Assembly (NCBI GenBank): GCA_022822625.1
Contig: JAJEAV010000053.1
Coordinates: forward strand, 1 to 32,213
Source of the DNA: Gammaproteobacteria bacterium
GTDB lineage: Bacteria > Pseudomonadota > Gammaproteobacteria > Arenicellales > Poriferihabitantaceae
DNA length: 32,213 nt
Direction: 5' to 3'
Each line of letters opens with the position of its first letter. The stretch's first letter is position 1. The position numbers and the translations under genes are program-made. The notes below the pieces were generated by a model. That model did no database searches. It saw nothing but the letters and a program-made list of their open reading frames with translations, and was not told the DNA's origin. This document shows, piece after piece, positions 32,078 to 32,213 of this stretch.

Positions 32078-32213
32078 TGCCAGGTCACGCTCGCGCTCAT
32101 ACGTGTCCGGGAATAGTCGAAACCGTAGGCGATGCCGACCTTCACCACGGCGCGGGTCTTTTCGGGCAGGCGGAAGGCCCCGGCGGCCGCGATGGCGTCC
32201 CCGGACCGGTAAT
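32071..32213 (-). CDS. C-terminal end of a YadA-like trimeric autotransporter adhesin (partial)
   Basis: Only the last 46 codons are inside the window. They read as alternating beta strands ending in an aromatic residue: YRSGDAIAAAGAFRLPEKTR, then AVVKVGIAYGF and MSASVTWQW before the stop at 32071. This matches the YadA C-terminal membrane anchor (YxGxxAxAxGxxxRL...VKxxVxY...GxxWQW), which forms a trimeric 12-strand outer-membrane barrel. The passenger region lies outside the window. The stop overlaps the start of oxygenase B, so the adhesin gene is part of the same operon. Confidence 0.7.
   Translation of the reverse strand, partial: YRSGDAIAAAGAFRLPEKTRAVVKVGIAYGFDYSRTRMSASVTWQW

Overview
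The window suggests a Gram-negative proteobacterium whose accessory DNA is partly in decay. The evidence is a SecB chaperone, a membrane-anchored retropepsin-like protease, the end of a YadA-type outer-membrane anchor, and a cfa-type lipid operon. Genes for methylated-amine use (soxBDAG and an MttB-family methyltransferase) fit a marine or host-associated heterotroph. That habitat is an inference, and I cannot name the lineage.

Layout. (1) 1-1.8 kb is AT-rich: a restriction-modification remnant on the minus strand. It holds a decayed nuclease-like fragment, a membrane/coiled-coil ORF broken at a homopolymer, an intact beta-class DNA methyltransferase, and the first 18 codons of a gene that runs off the window. 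(2) 2.0-22.2 kb has roughly balanced base composition. It holds a retropepsin-like protease, the heterotetrameric sarcosine oxidase operon soxBDAG, a fatty acid hydroxylase-family membrane enzyme, a complete peptide-type ABC transporter, two divergent paralogous phosphoribosyltransferases, an operon of MttB-family methyltransferase, rhodanese, Nudix hydrolase and CinA-like protein, and pncB. (3) At about 22.465 kb composition jumps to GC-rich. A truncated HD-phosphohydrolase gene meets a decayed tyrosine integrase there. (4) 23.3-29.06 kb is a tightly overlapping seven-gene minus-strand lipid operon: NTF2-like, SDR, FAD oxidoreductase, DUF1365, Cfa, DUF2878 and chalcone-isomerase-like. (5) 29.080-30.185 kb is an AT-rich insert bounded by 22-base terminal inverted repeats and a possible 4-base target duplication. 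It carries a DNA methyltransferase gene ruined by stops and frameshifts. (6) 30.3-32.2 kb is GC-rich again: YadA-like anchor end, two 2OG-Fe(II) oxygenases and SecB, all on the minus strand.

How they work together. The MttB-family protein and SoxBDAG could act at two steps of a betaine-to-sarcosine-to-glycine route, with formaldehyde and one-carbon units handled by the folate-binding SoxA domain; this is inferred from families. The lipid operon modifies membrane fatty acids, starting with methylene or methyl transfer by Cfa. The last module is the most unusual: a surface adhesin gene is translationally coupled to two prolyl-hydroxylase-like enzymes and followed by a dedicated secretion chaperone, which suggests an adhesin hydroxylated before export. 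The TIR-bounded methyltransferase element is the clearest undescribed mobile structure. All boundaries and homologies were judged by eye.
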